NCBI GenBank assembly: GCA_965228545.1
Contig: OZ245822.1
Location: forward strand, 1,550,001 to 1,614,000
Direction of reading: 5' to 3'
DNA: 64,000 nucleotides
From: HXMU1420-13 sp965228545
Lineage (GTDB): Bacteria; Bacteroidota; Rhodothermia; Balneolales; Balneolaceae
Made by a program: the position numbers and the translations under genes. Below, in pieces: positions 25,978 to 36,214 of the stretch. The first letter of the stretch is position 1. The number at the start of each line of letters is the position of its first letter. The notes beneath the pieces were generated by a model, which saw nothing but the letters and a program-made list of their open reading frames with translations, did no database searches and was not told the origin of the DNA.

Positions 25978-28448
25978 TAAAATGGTGACCCAATGTTAAA
26001 TAAGAATTCCCATTTACCCGGTAATAATGTTGAGTTAGCCGACTCGCCTTGTACACCGTCTAGGCGGTAGCCATAACTTAAATCAACCAAGCCAAGTACG
26101 GGCAAAAATACACGTGTACCCACACCCACCGAGCGCTTAAGGTTAAACGGATCGAAGTTAGCAAAATCTTCGTACGAATTACCCGCATCCATAAATACAT
26201 AAGGTATAAGTTGTAACTGCTCGGTTGTTACTGCCGGATATCTTAACTCAAGAGAGTATTTAGAATATAATCTACCCCCAATTTTTTCGCCATCAACAAT
26301 AGGTGCAATACTTTCGCTTAATCCCCCCGGATAACCGCGAAGGTCGATATTATCGTATAAGAAACTTTGGCGTTGTTGTAGCTGGGTTCCACCAACTAAG
26401 AATCGCTGAAAATTTGTTCTTTTCGATTGTGTCAGATATCCGATATATCCATAATCAGCTAAACTAGTGAGTACAAGCTTACCCGCAACAGGTACGTGAT
26501 GCTGGAATTCTGATTTGAACTTATAGTATTCTGAAAAACCTGGAACTGGTGGCGCAAGCTCGCCAGACAAAGTAAACTTAGATCCGGAGTTTGGCGAAAT
26601 GAAGTTATCCAAAGAGTTACGCTCCAATACCTGACGTATTGAAATGATGCTTGAGGTTCCTTCAGCTAAAAAGGATGCTGTACCTTGCACATCATAAAGC
26701 TGATATCCTAATACAGTTCTGGTAGAGAAAAAGTCATCTGGCCAACGTAGCCGTTTACCAAGACTTACACTTGCTGAGAAGAGTTTATTTCGCTCACTGG
26801 TGGTGCTGTAATTGATAAGATTGTACGATAAGTTCACCCCTAGCGAAGTTGGCTTACCGTTCAACCAAGGTTCAACGAAGCCAAAACTATAACTTTGATA
26901 TCCGGTACCTGTTACCTGTACTCCTAGCGAAAGCGTTTGTCCATCACCAGATGGAAATGGGGTGAAATCACCTTCAAATGCACGTTTCAACGAGAAGTTG
27001 TTGAAGTTCAATCGGGCCGAAATAATAGCTCCTATAAAACGACCACCATAACCTCCCGAAAATTCGAAGTTACTGGTGCTTTGTGATTCATCTAAATCAA
27101 AAGTAACGTCAACAGTTTTATCTTGTTGATCAGGGATTACATCGGGGGAAATATTTTCGGGATTGAAATACCCTAGCGTACTTAATTCACGAATAGATCG
27201 AACGATGGCATCTCTACTGTAGGTGTTACCGGGAACTGTTCTTAAAGTTCGGCGAACTACATCATCGTGAGTTTGAGTATTTCCCGAGAAAGATACTTCT
27301 CGGATCGTGGCAATTTCGTCTTCATACAGATCGAAATGAATGTCTAAGGAATCTTCTCCAACTTTAGTTAGAGTTGGAAATGCCTGGAAGAAGAGATAAC
27401 CAATGTTTTGATATAAACTATTTAAATCGGTTGAGGTTTTATTGAAATTAACGTTCTCTTCATATTTCTGCTCATTAAACACGTCTCCTTCTTCAAAACC
27501 AAGTGCATTGGTAAGCTGTTCGTCGGTGTATACACTATTACCGTCGAAGGTGATATTTCGCACTTTGTACTGCGGACCTTCCTCAATAGTTAATCGAACC
27601 TTTACCCCTTGTTTTTCACCATCGGCATAATCAAATACCCACACAGAGTCGGAAACAATACGTGCATCGATATATCCCTTTTTGCGATAGAGTGCCATCA
27701 ATTTTTCCTGCCCTTCTTCAAAGTCCTCCTCTTTGTACACTTTCTTACCAAAGATTTTCCAAGGGGCATCTTCTTTTAATGGTTTGATATTTTTTAGTAA
27801 TGTTCGGTTCGAAAATGCATCAGCACCATTAAAAACGATATCTTTTACTTCCAGTCGAGCACCTTTATCTACTTCAAAAACAAGTATCGACCGATTTTCA
27901 ATTTCTGATGGATCTACGCGAGTATCAACCTTCGTAAACCAAAAGCCTTTTTCTCTAAAAAACCTACGGATGGTAGATTTCGACTGCTCAACGTTTGCAT
28001 CGGTAATTGCTGTACCCGGAATTAATATAATTTCGTCCTTTAAATCTCTTCGCTCCGATCGTTTAACACCCTCTATTTTATATTCTAATAATCGTGGCTG
28101 TTCTTGAACTCTAATTAATAAATGCACACCGGTTGCCGTTTGTTCGGTTATAAAAACCTTTACATCCGAAAATAGCCCAACTCGGTATAAACGCTTTATG
28201 GCATTTGGGATTTCATCGCCGGGATGCGTAATCGTTGTTCCCTCGTTCAAAGAACTGGCATTAATAATGAACTGAGTTCGAGTGGCTTCGTTACCTTCTA
28301 CACTAACACTTAATATGGTGTATTGCTGAGGGAAGGTTTGCGTTGGATCTGAAATTTCAAAATCCTGTGCGAGGGTGAGTTGAGAGTATCCTGCGAGTGC
28401 TAAAGTAAAGATTGCTAAAAGTAAAACTCGATTCGTGAAGTTTGTCAC
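25977..28448 (-). CDS. bamA: outer membrane protein assembly factor BamA
   Basis: Core of the beta-barrel assembly machinery. Signal peptide (LLLAIFTLALAGYSQLTLAQ), then five POTRA repeats (about residues 45-430; each with the beta-alpha-alpha-beta-beta pattern, for example VRNITFDGNSVYTDEQLTNALGF), and a 16-strand Omp85 barrel ending GKWEFLFNIGSPF. The lid-loop motif is present as VGGTQLQQRQSFLYDNIDLRGYPGG-like sequence (VRGF/Y equivalent LRGYPGG). At 823 residues it has standard length. Start is GTG 28446-28448; no ATG is available near the signal peptide. It sits between uppS (27 bp upstream) and three OmpH-like chaperones. Confidence 0.96.
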   Translation of the reverse strand: MTNFTNRVLLLAIFTLALAGYSQLTLAQDFEISDPTQTFPQQYTILSVSVEGNEATRTQFIINASSLNEGTTITHPGDEIPNAIKRLYRVGLFSDVKVFITEQTATGVHLLIRVQEQPRLLEYKIEGVKRSERRDLKDEIILIPGTAITDANVEQSKSTIRRFFREKGFWFTKVDTRVDPSEIENRSILVFEVDKGARLEVKDIVFNGADAFSNRTLLKNIKPLKEDAPWKIFGKKVYKEEDFEEGQEKLMALYRKKGYIDARIVSDSVWVFDYADGEKQGVKVRLTIEEGPQYKVRNITFDGNSVYTDEQLTNALGFEEGDVFNEQKYEENVNFNKTSTDLNSLYQNIGYLFFQAFPTLTKVGEDSLDIHFDLYEDEIATIREVSFSGNTQTHDDVVRRTLRTVPGNTYSRDAIVRSIRELSTLGYFNPENISPDVIPDQQDKTVDVTFDLDESQSTSNFEFSGGYGGRFIGAIISARLNFNNFSLKRAFEGDFTPFPSGDGQTLSLGVQVTGTGYQSYSFGFVEPWLNGKPTSLGVNLSYNLINYSTTSERNKLFSASVSLGKRLRWPDDFFSTRTVLGYQLYDVQGTASFLAEGTSSIISIRQVLERNSLDNFISPNSGSKFTLSGELAPPVPGFSEYYKFKSEFQHHVPVAGKLVLTSLADYGYIGYLTQSKRTNFQRFLVGGTQLQQRQSFLYDNIDLRGYPGGLSESIAPIVDGEKIGGRLYSKYSLELRYPAVTTEQLQLIPYVFMDAGNSYEDFANFDPFNLKRSVGVGTRVFLPVLGLVDLSYGYRLDGVQGESANSTLLPGKWEFLFNIGSPF

Positions 28449-28475
28449 GCTAATGCTTGCCTATTGATGATTCGT

Positions 28476-29324
28476 TTAATTTTTCTGTAAACGGGAGTTA
28501 TTGGCGTTTTCGTCTTCACCATTTTTAATTTTCCCAAATCTACGATCTCTTTTCTGAAACGATTTAATTGCTTCATATAACTGATCGCGCCTGAAATCCG
28601 GCCAGTATCTCTCTGTTATGTATAATTCTGAGTATGCCAGTTGCCAAAGTAAAAAATTACTAATCCGATATTCTCCACTCGTTCTGATAATCAAATCCGG
28701 ATCAGGCACATTGGCTGTAGAAAGATGATCGGTAATCATTTGATCGTTGATTAACTCTGGATCAAGTCGACCTTCATTTACGTGCCGAGCAATTTTTTTT
28801 ACTGCTTCGGTGATGTCCCATCGCCCAGAATAACTCAATGCTAAACATAATTGTAACCGAGAATTTCCTGCGGTAAGATCGATGGCTTCCTGAAGCTCGT
28901 CCTGGCAATCTTCAGGAAAACGATCCATTTGGCCGATGGTAACCAGCCGTATATTATTTTCGTGAAGTTTATCAGCCTCTTTTCGTAACGATGATACTAA
29001 AAGCCGCATCAAACCTCGTACTTCTCCGGTAGGCCTGCCCCAATTTTCGGTAGAAAAAGCATAAAGCGTTAAATACTTTACACCAAGTTGTGCACAAGCT
29101 TCGGTAATATCACGTACCGAATCTACTCCAACTTTATGCCCATGAAGGCGAATACTGCCCTTTTTCTTAGCCCAGCGACCATTACCATCCATTATTATGG
29201 CTATATGCTCGGGTATTTCACCGGCATTAGCCAACAAAGATTGTTTTTCTTTGTCGTCTTTGGTTTGAACTTGTTTTGTAAGAGTAAGCTCTTTCAAAGA
29301 GAGTGGATTAATGACTGATTTCAA
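28476..29324 (-). CDS. uppS: isoprenyl (undecaprenyl diphosphate) transferase
   Basis: Cis-prenyltransferase that makes undecaprenyl diphosphate, the lipid carrier for cell-wall and O-antigen precursors. Seen: AIIMDGNGRWAKKKG with the catalytic Asp, LTLYAFSTENWGRP, LSYSGRWDI and PDLIIRTSGEYRISNFLLWQLAYSELY. No ATG precedes the conserved block; the frame opens with TTG 29322-29324 (282 residues), and internal TTGs about 8 and 30 residues later are possible. The 5' end is thus uncertain. It is in the envelope run between ribH and bamA. Confidence 0.93.
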   Translation of the reverse strand: MKSVINPLSLKELTLTKQVQTKDDKEKQSLLANAGEIPEHIAIIMDGNGRWAKKKGSIRLHGHKVGVDSVRDITEACAQLGVKYLTLYAFSTENWGRPTGEVRGLMRLLVSSLRKEADKLHENNIRLVTIGQMDRFPEDCQDELQEAIDLTAGNSRLQLCLALSYSGRWDITEAVKKIARHVNEGRLDPELINDQMITDHLSTANVPDPDLIIRTSGEYRISNFLLWQLAYSELYITERYWPDFRRDQLYEAIKSFQKRDRRFGKIKNGEDENANNSRLQKN

Positions 29325-29374
29325 GCCCTCAAAATTAGAGTATTACTCGTCTTTAATCAAGCTTTAAACAAGGC

Positions 29375-29845
29375 TCAGGAGTCTAATTTACGCCCCAAAT
29401 CAATCATTTCGAGCAAAGCCAGAGCGGCTTCTCCCCCTTTATTGCCTTTACTGCCGGCTCGATCTAAGGCTTGTTTAACATCATCGGTAGTAAGTACACC
29501 AAAGGCTACCGGTTTTTGATAACGTAGATTAAGATCGGTACATCCTCTTGTTACTGCATCACAAACATACTCAAAATGCGGGGTTCCGCCACGAATTACC
29601 ACTCCTAATGCAATCACACCATCTACTTCTTTTTTCTCGAGCAGAAACTGTACGGCTAATGGAATTTCAAAAGATCCCGGGCACCGAGTTACAATGATAT
29701 CTTCTTCTCGTATTCCATTACCAGTTAATGCATCTAATGCACCTACTAGCATCTGTTCGGTGATGTTCGAATTCCAGCGCGAAACTACAATGCCAACCTT
29801 TGCCTGTTCAGGGTTGGTTTTTCCTTCTATCAGTGTGTATGCCAT
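29375..29845 (-). CDS. ribH: 6,7-dimethyl-8-ribityllumazine synthase
   Basis: Penultimate riboflavin-synthesis enzyme, condensing the ribityl-pyrimidine with dihydroxybutanone phosphate. Seen: VGIVVSRWNSNIT, RCPGSFEIPLAVQFL, GVVIRGGTPHFEYVCDAVTRG with the catalytic His, and PVAFGVLTTDDVKQALDRAG followed by NKGGEAALALLEM. At 156 residues it is standard. One base separates it from the PHP gene upstream. No FMN riboswitch was seen, as expected for an internal operon gene. Confidence 0.96.
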   Translation of the reverse strand: MAYTLIEGKTNPEQAKVGIVVSRWNSNITEQMLVGALDALTGNGIREEDIIVTRCPGSFEIPLAVQFLLEKKEVDGVIALGVVIRGGTPHFEYVCDAVTRGCTDLNLRYQKPVAFGVLTTDDVKQALDRAGSKGNKGGEAALALLEMIDLGRKLDS

Positions 29846-29846
29846 G

Positions 29847-30695
29847 TTAATTTGCTTCTACAATTTGTTTTCGTTGATTTGTCATACGTTTCATTTTATC
29901 TACATATTTTGCCGCAATACTAACGGTTCCAATATGAATATGGGCGCGATCCACACTTCCATGATAATCACTCCCACCGGTCATCAGCAAATGGTGTTGA
30001 GCTACAATTTCAGAATATTTTTTCTGTAGCTCGTAATTATGGCTTGGGTGCACACATTCGAGCCCATCAATGCCCGCCTCAATAAAAGATTTGATATTCT
30101 CAGAACTATATAACTTACCGGGATGAGCCAGTATAGCTGCTCCACCGGCTTTTTTTATTGCCTCGATCACCTCAAGATAATTGGGATATTGGTGATCAAT
30201 ACCTCCGAGCTGTTCGGTACTTAAATACCTGGAAAAAGCTTCAAAGTAATTTCGAACATACCCTTTCTTTATTAACAATTGAGCTACGTGTGGTCGCCCA
30301 ATATTTGCTCCATTTGCTTCGGCACGAACCTCTTCGTAATCAATATCAACACCGTGGCCGTTAATGGTTGTAAGTATGCCCTTTATTCGTTCCCTGCGCC
30401 CTACTCGTTGCCGAAGTAATAACTGTGTAAATGCTTCCGATTCGAAATCGAAACAATAGGCCAATATATGAGCCTCATTTCCTTCGAAAGAAGAGGTTAT
30501 TTCAACGCCGGGGATTAATTCAATGTCTAGCTCATCAGCTCGATCTTTCGCCCGCAGGTAACCTTCGATGGTATCATGATCGGTAATTGACAGCGCTTGA
30601 AGATTACGCTCTTTTGCCACCTCAACGGCTTCGTGAGGCTGTAAGCGGCCATCCGAGCACGTTGTATGGATGTGAAGATCTGCTTTGGGTAACAT
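29847..30695 (-). CDS. PHP domain metal-dependent phosphoesterase
   Basis: A 282-residue TrpH/YciV-like PHP protein. The first metal motif is DLHIHTTCSDG (residues 6-16), followed by SITDHDTIEGY, and the later metal residues lie in ILAHPGKLY and TGGSDYHGS. Characterised relatives are 3',5'-nucleotide bisphosphate phosphatases or 5'-3' exoribonucleases on short RNA (RNase AM); which one applies here cannot be told. Its ATG overlaps the stop of the upstream S41 protease (TAATG) and it ends one base before ribH, so expression is coupled to neighbours. Confidence 0.88.
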   Translation of the reverse strand: MLPKADLHIHTTCSDGRLQPHEAVEVAKERNLQALSITDHDTIEGYLRAKDRADELDIELIPGVEITSSFEGNEAHILAYCFDFESEAFTQLLLRQRVGRRERIKGILTTINGHGVDIDYEEVRAEANGANIGRPHVAQLLIKKGYVRNYFEAFSRYLSTEQLGGIDHQYPNYLEVIEAIKKAGGAAILAHPGKLYSSENIKSFIEAGIDGLECVHPSHNYELQKKYSEIVAQHHLLMTGGSDYHGSVDRAHIHIGTVSIAAKYVDKMKRMTNQRKQIVEAN

Positions 30696-32338
30696 TAGTT
30701 GTTACCACTCAAAATGGCTTCCATTTCAGATGTATCATACATCAATACTAATGCATCTTGTAGCTGCTCGTCGAATCGAAGTGAAGCCTTGGTGCGCTCG
30801 GTTTGGCCATTATATCTCGATACTAATTCCAAGAATAAAATTTCGCGTATCAATGCTTCGTGCTCTTCAAACATCTGTTGTTTTTTTATTTCAATTGCAG
30901 TTTGAAGTCCCTCAATGTGTGATCCTGCACCTTCAATTTCTCCTATACTTGCCTGTAATTCGTCTAGCAAATACTGCTCCTCTAAGTTCATGTTAAAGTT
31001 GCTGATTTGCAGAAACCTCAAAAAATCTTCGTAAATCGCATCCGATAACTCAGAGGCATCGAATGTTTCGTTCTCATTCTCGAATTGGGTTGCAAAGTCG
31101 AATATACTTCCTTGTTGGTATAAAGCCACTTCAAGTAAACCAGCTGTTTCACTTGCCTTTTCGATATCCGGCTCAATTCCACGCCCTTCGTTTACTTGTC
31201 GACCATTTCTTGTTTTAAACACTCGGTTTGCGATTTCTTCTCTGCTAATGGATGCATTTCTGGCTTTGTGCGTATACGCTACCGACTGAATACTTCGCCC
31301 ACTTGGTGTATAATATCGCGAGATTGTGATTTTAAGAGAGGTATTATATGGCATGGGTTTCACAATTTGAACCAAACCCTTTCCAAAACTTCGTTCCCCA
31401 AGAATCACTGCACGGTCTAAATCCTGAAGAGCGCCTGCAACAACTTCACTTGCACTTGCACTACCTCCATTCATCAAAATGACGACAGGTTTATCGAATA
31501 ACACAGGTTCTTGTGTCTCGTAGCTTTGGTTGTATTCGGCAATACGGCCTCGAGTTTCTACCACGGTGATACCCGGTTCCACAAATTTATCGATGATTTT
31601 TACCGCTTCTTGTAAGATACCACCGGGGTTATCTCGCAAATCTAGCACTAAGCCTTGCATGTTGCCATCGGCATTTAGTGCCATAATTTCATCCCGGATT
31701 TCATCGCCCGAGTTCATCCCAAACTGAGATAGTCGAATAAAGCCAATGGTACTATTTACTCCAATCCGATCGGCATAGGTTACGTTTTTTACTTCAATAC
31801 TTTTTCGCTCTATTTCAAACTCTAGGGGTTGGTCTAACCCAAAACGTTGGATGGTTAACACAACGGTAGAGCCGATCTCGCCAACGGTTAAGTTCTGAAC
31901 TTCTTCGGGTTGTAATCCTTCCGTCATCACTCCATCTATCGAAATAATAACGTCTCCTGCTCGAATACCCATATTATCAGCCGGACCGCCCTCGGTTGGC
32001 GCTACCACTACTACTTGACCGTCGCGATAGCCGGCTTCAATTCCGATTCCTGCGTAATTGCTACGAGAGAGAATTTCGGCTTGCTCATTTTCAGATTCGT
32101 TATAGTACACCGTGTAAGGATCCAGGGTCTCTAACATCGCATCCAAACCATTACGCATCAGTACCTCGGGATCCACTTGATCTACATACTCAAGGGCTAC
32201 ATTCTCATATGTTTCGCTAAAAATGGTAAAGTTCTTTTTGATCAGGAAATAGATATCCGTCGGCTGAAAGGCAATTGTAAAAGCACCAATAACAAGTAAA
32301 ATGCCGGTAATTTTGTACCTGGCCGACCAATTTCTCAT
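30695..32338 (-). CDS. S41 family carboxy-terminal processing protease
   Basis: Periplasmic serine protease of the CtpA/Prc type, trimming C-termini of envelope proteins. An N-terminal signal anchor (ITGILLVIGAFTIAF) precedes a helical segment (GLDAMLETLDPYTVYYNESE), a PDZ domain (about residues 85-170, YRDGQVVVVAPTEGGPADNMGIRAGDVI), and the protease core with the nucleophile in NGGSASASEVVAGAL and the general-base lysine in GERSFGKGLVQ. The C-terminal 150 residues form a helical extension. At 547 residues it is typical. Overlaps the PHP gene by one base. Confidence 0.93.
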   Translation of the reverse strand: MRNWSARYKITGILLVIGAFTIAFQPTDIYFLIKKNFTIFSETYENVALEYVDQVDPEVLMRNGLDAMLETLDPYTVYYNESENEQAEILSRSNYAGIGIEAGYRDGQVVVVAPTEGGPADNMGIRAGDVIISIDGVMTEGLQPEEVQNLTVGEIGSTVVLTIQRFGLDQPLEFEIERKSIEVKNVTYADRIGVNSTIGFIRLSQFGMNSGDEIRDEIMALNADGNMQGLVLDLRDNPGGILQEAVKIIDKFVEPGITVVETRGRIAEYNQSYETQEPVLFDKPVVILMNGGSASASEVVAGALQDLDRAVILGERSFGKGLVQIVKPMPYNTSLKITISRYYTPSGRSIQSVAYTHKARNASISREEIANRVFKTRNGRQVNEGRGIEPDIEKASETAGLLEVALYQQGSIFDFATQFENENETFDASELSDAIYEDFLRFLQISNFNMNLEEQYLLDELQASIGEIEGAGSHIEGLQTAIEIKKQQMFEEHEALIREILFLELVSRYNGQTERTKASLRFDEQLQDALVLMYDTSEMEAILSGNN

Positions 32339-32347
32339 TGTTTATAT

Positions 32348-34333
32348 CTATTTAATTTTTAAAACCTGACCTACATAAATTCTGGATCCCGAAAGATTAT
32401 TTAATCTTCTGAGTTGAGAGATAGAAACACCATGTGATTCTGCGATTTGGCTCAATGTATCGTTACTTCGAACTGTATACGTTGCTCCATTATTGGATGA
32501 AGAAGACGTTCCGGCCGAAGCAAAGATATTTTCTCCTCTCTTTTGCTTACTCTCGATATTCTGTTTCTCTCTAAACGATAGAGTATTCACATTTTCGTAG
32601 TGCGATTTAAGATTATTAGGCACATAAACTTTTAAATTTTGCCCAACTCGAATGGTATTACCAATGCCATTCCAACTGCGAACCTGCCATGCCCGCACAT
32701 CATACCATTCTGCAATATGCCCGATAGTATCACCTGTTTTAACTTTATAGGTAAGGCTGGTAGAGTTTGCAGGAACATTTACTGTTCGGTTTGAGGCACG
32801 GGTAGTTGTAACTCCATTTCTTTGGTTCGATGGGCGGCTTGCACTTAATTGTGCAGTGCTTCCCGCAGGCAGCGGTACTGCTAGTATTTGCCCGGGATAG
32901 ATGGTAGTGCTTAGATTTTCGTTACTTGCAAAAATTCCACTTACGGTGGTTCCATATTTACGCGCAATTAACCCTATCGATTCGCCACTGCGAACCGTAT
33001 GCATGGTTATACTTTGGTTCGCCGATTCTTTGGGGATATCGTCATAAGCTGCAAGAAACTCATTTTTGGTTCCTACCGGAATTTTCAAACTGTATTTATT
33101 ACCCGGAGGTGTTGCCCAACGTAACAGCTCAGGATTTAACCTTTTTAGTTCATCTGTGCTGATATTTATTGCAGCAGCGAGTGCATCAAGCGGCATTAAA
33201 CCATCAACCTCTACCAAATCGTAGGCATAAGGCTCTTGGCCATAACGCTTTTGGAATCCAAATTCCTCGGGCGACATATTGATCAGCGTGGTAGCAATAA
33301 ATCCGGGCACATAACCTCGCGTTTCACGTGGCAAGTATGGATACGCTGCCCAGTAATCTTTCACCCCACCTGCACGCCGAATTGCTCGATTCAGGCCTCT
33401 GGGGCTGATGTTGTAATTAGCCAAAGCTAGGTGCCAATCGCCCCAGATGTTGTACAAATCTTTTAAATGGCGCGCGGCTGCACGTGTGGCTTTCTCCGGA
33501 TCACGCCGCTCATCTACCCACCAATTTACTTCCAAACCGTACACGCGTCCGGTTGCTGCTATAAACTGCCACATTCCAACGGCTGAGGCCCAGCTACGAG
33601 CGGTTGGGTTAATTCCACTTTCTATGTATGCCAAATACACCAATTCAGGTGGTAATCCTTCTTCAGCAAAAATTTTGTCCATCATCGGCTTGTATACTTC
33701 GGCACGCTCTCTCCAGGTTTCCATTACTTCCGGCCTGCGAAGTGTATAATACACTAAATGCCGGTTTACCTGCGAATTTTGAAAAAGTGGTACCTCAGTT
33801 TTAGGGATGGTGGCTTCTACCGGAAACTCAAAATTCTCGGTGATGGTCATCTCATCGTCTAAAAAATCCTGCTGAATGGTAAAAATCTCACCTTGCGGCT
33901 CATTTTCGTTTTCAGTGATTCCGTAAAAACTGCGATACTCGCTTACCACAATTCTCGAGAGTTCTGCAAATCTACGGTCGTTTCTAATCTCAGGATAATC
34001 ATCCAATAATTGCTGCGATGCTTGGATGGCGTCGTTAATATGCTCTTCCGCCATGATTGGATTATCATTAACCTGCGCTTCTAACGACAAAATGTGAATG
34101 CGGTAGATATCAGAGACCCGGCTCATTACATCTTTTTGAAAACTATCTAATTGAATAAGCGCCGGTTGAAGTGGGCTTTCTTCCAGTCCGTTGTTCTTTT
34201 CCATTGGATTGTTGTAAGGCAACAATCGTTGAGGCATATCATTTTTGATAACCTGTGTGGAATCTTGTGCTTGGGCGATGCTCGCTATTCCAAAGGAGCA
34301 TACTAAAATTACCAATAGAGACTTCTTAACCAT
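32348..34333 (-). CDS. lytic transglycosylase with three LysM domains (MltD-like)
   Basis: Cleaves glycan strands of peptidoglycan. Signal peptide (SLLVILVCSFGIASIAQAQ), a helical linker region, an SLT-type catalytic domain about residues 215-340 with the catalytic Glu in LAYIESGINPTARS and the GMWQFIAATGRVYGL motif, then three LysM repeats near residues 445-490 (MHTVRSGESIGLIARKYGT), 535-580 (TYKVKTGDTIGHIAEWYDV) and 617-661 (TYTVRSNDTLSQIAESHGV). The acid Glu is present, so it should be active. It lies 9 bp upstream of the S41 protease gene, a plausible functional pairing since Prc-type proteases degrade wall hydrolases. Confidence 0.93.
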   Translation of the reverse strand: MVKKSLLVILVCSFGIASIAQAQDSTQVIKNDMPQRLLPYNNPMEKNNGLEESPLQPALIQLDSFQKDVMSRVSDIYRIHILSLEAQVNDNPIMAEEHINDAIQASQQLLDDYPEIRNDRRFAELSRIVVSEYRSFYGITENENEPQGEIFTIQQDFLDDEMTITENFEFPVEATIPKTEVPLFQNSQVNRHLVYYTLRRPEVMETWRERAEVYKPMMDKIFAEEGLPPELVYLAYIESGINPTARSWASAVGMWQFIAATGRVYGLEVNWWVDERRDPEKATRAAARHLKDLYNIWGDWHLALANYNISPRGLNRAIRRAGGVKDYWAAYPYLPRETRGYVPGFIATTLINMSPEEFGFQKRYGQEPYAYDLVEVDGLMPLDALAAAINISTDELKRLNPELLRWATPPGNKYSLKIPVGTKNEFLAAYDDIPKESANQSITMHTVRSGESIGLIARKYGTTVSGIFASNENLSTTIYPGQILAVPLPAGSTAQLSASRPSNQRNGVTTTRASNRTVNVPANSTSLTYKVKTGDTIGHIAEWYDVRAWQVRSWNGIGNTIRVGQNLKVYVPNNLKSHYENVNTLSFREKQNIESKQKRGENIFASAGTSSSSNNGATYTVRSNDTLSQIAESHGVSISQLRRLNNLSGSRIYVGQVLKIK

Positions 34334-34425
34334 ATAAATACTGTAGATTATTTCGACTAATGTAATAATTATCGTTTAAAAAAAGGTAGAATACCAATCG
34401 TGGGATTACAATATGCGCATTGATG

Positions 34426-36162
34426 TTAATTTAAATCAGATTGCACACGTTCATTTCTTGTTAAATACTTTTCGGTGCCGGTCCATTGCTGTACAATCGG
34501 CCATCTTCGCCCAACGCCAAAAGCTTTAGCAGATAGTTTAAGTCCGGGAGCCGCTTGATATCTCTTGTGTTCGGTACGATCTACCAGCGAGAGTACTCGA
34601 TCGACTAGAGGCTCCTCAAATCCATGTGCTATAATCTCCTCTCTTGATGCCTGTTCCTCGAGGTAGTATTGCAAAATGGAATCTAAGGTTCCGTAATCTG
34701 GTAAAGAATCTGAATCTTTTTGATCGGGCCGTAATTCAGCACTTGGTTCTTTGTTGATAATGGAATTCGGAATCATTTCATTGTGATAATGCTCATCGTT
34801 TAACCAACGGCACATTTCATACACTTCGGTTTTATACAAATCAGAGATTACGCCCAATCCACCTGCCATGTCACCATATAGTGTGCAATAGCCAACAGCA
34901 GTTTCGGATTTATTACCAGTATTTAATAGCATATGGCCAAATTTGTTTGAAATCGCCATCAATAGATCTCCACGAGAGCGACTTTGAAGATTTTCTTCTG
35001 CCACGTTAGGCTCTGTTCCTTCAAATGCATCCGAAAGTTGATCAATAAAAGCATCAAACACAGGTTCTATTGAAATATTTATCAATTTGATACCGAGATT
35101 CTCAGCAAGTTTTTCTGAGTCGGTAACACTTCCGGTGCTGGAATATTGCGAAGGCATTGTTACTGCTAAAACATTCTGCCTGCCCACAGCTTCGGCAGCA
35201 ATTGCAGCAACTAAGGCCGAGTCGATTCCTCCGCTTAAACCCAAGATCACTTTATCTCCCAATTTCGACTTTCGCAAGTAATCGCGCACACCCAATACTA
35301 AGGCTTGATACATCGTTTCTATGGGATTTGGGGCACTGCGTTCGCAATCGGCGTACTTTCCGGCTTGCAGTTTTTGTTGATCGGGCTGGTAGTTCACATC
35401 AACAAATGTTGAAACGAATCGCTCATCGCGGGTTACAATGTAGCCGTCGGGCGCCAGGGCGAGCGAATCACCATCAAAGATAAGTTCGGTGTTTGCTCCA
35501 ACCTGATTCACATAAAAAAGCGGAAGGTTCAATTCTCGTGCATGTTTCTGCAACATTCCTACACGAGAAACCGGTTTACGTTTGGTAAAGGGCGATGCCG
35601 ATATATTGATGATAGCCCGTGCCCCTTTTCGAGCTAAAACTGCGGCAGGATTCACCGAATAAGTGTGGTACTGAATTTCGTTATCGTTAAACCAAATATC
35701 TTCGCAAACGGTTACACCAAATGGCACCCCTTTAATCATCACCGGGTCAAAAGTGTCGCCTGGTTCGAAATATCGGAGATCATCGAACACATCATAAGTA
35801 GGTAAAAGAGCTTTATGAACTTGAGCTTGTACGCTGCCTTCAGCTGCCACAATTGCTGTATTAAAACAATTACGCCCAATTCCACTTTCGTTTGGAGTAA
35901 GGCTTCCAAAAATAACGGTACACGTTTTGGACGCTGCCACAATTTCTGCATTCATTTTATAGCATAAATTGCGAAATACCTCGCGTTCGATTAAATCCAT
36001 TGGTGGATATCCACATAACGCCAACTCTGGCAAGATCAACAGATCAATCCCGTCTTCCTCGGCTTTGCAGATAGAATCGAGTATTAAATCACGATTACCT
36101 ACCAAATCACCGATAGTAGGGTTCAACTGCTCTAAACGAATATGTAATTCTTTTTCTGACAT
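34426..36162 (-). CDS. nadE: glutamine-dependent NAD+ synthase
   Basis: Amidates nicotinate adenine dinucleotide to NAD+. The N-terminal nitrilase-like glutaminase domain (about residues 1-265) has the Glu-Lys-Cys triad in LPELALCGYPP, HKALLPTYDVF and VTVCEDIWF. The C-terminal synthetase domain has the PP-loop LGLSGGIDSALVAAIAAEAVG, then GNKSETAVGYCTLYGDMAGG and NSIINKEPSAELRPDQKD. At 578 residues it matches the two-domain, ammonia-channelling form. It starts the minus-strand envelope run, with a 92-bp gap to the transglycosylase, and may have a separate transcript. Confidence 0.96.
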   Translation of the reverse strand: MSEKELHIRLEQLNPTIGDLVGNRDLILDSICKAEEDGIDLLILPELALCGYPPMDLIEREVFRNLCYKMNAEIVAASKTCTVIFGSLTPNESGIGRNCFNTAIVAAEGSVQAQVHKALLPTYDVFDDLRYFEPGDTFDPVMIKGVPFGVTVCEDIWFNDNEIQYHTYSVNPAAVLARKGARAIINISASPFTKRKPVSRVGMLQKHARELNLPLFYVNQVGANTELIFDGDSLALAPDGYIVTRDERFVSTFVDVNYQPDQQKLQAGKYADCERSAPNPIETMYQALVLGVRDYLRKSKLGDKVILGLSGGIDSALVAAIAAEAVGRQNVLAVTMPSQYSSTGSVTDSEKLAENLGIKLINISIEPVFDAFIDQLSDAFEGTEPNVAEENLQSRSRGDLLMAISNKFGHMLLNTGNKSETAVGYCTLYGDMAGGLGVISDLYKTEVYEMCRWLNDEHYHNEMIPNSIINKEPSAELRPDQKDSDSLPDYGTLDSILQYYLEEQASREEIIAHGFEEPLVDRVLSLVDRTEHKRYQAAPGLKLSAKAFGVGRRWPIVQQWTGTEKYLTRNERVQSDLN

Positions 36163-36214
36163 CTAAACAAGATAGGTATAAAAGAACCGCTAAATCGAGG
36201 CTGAATACGTGCTT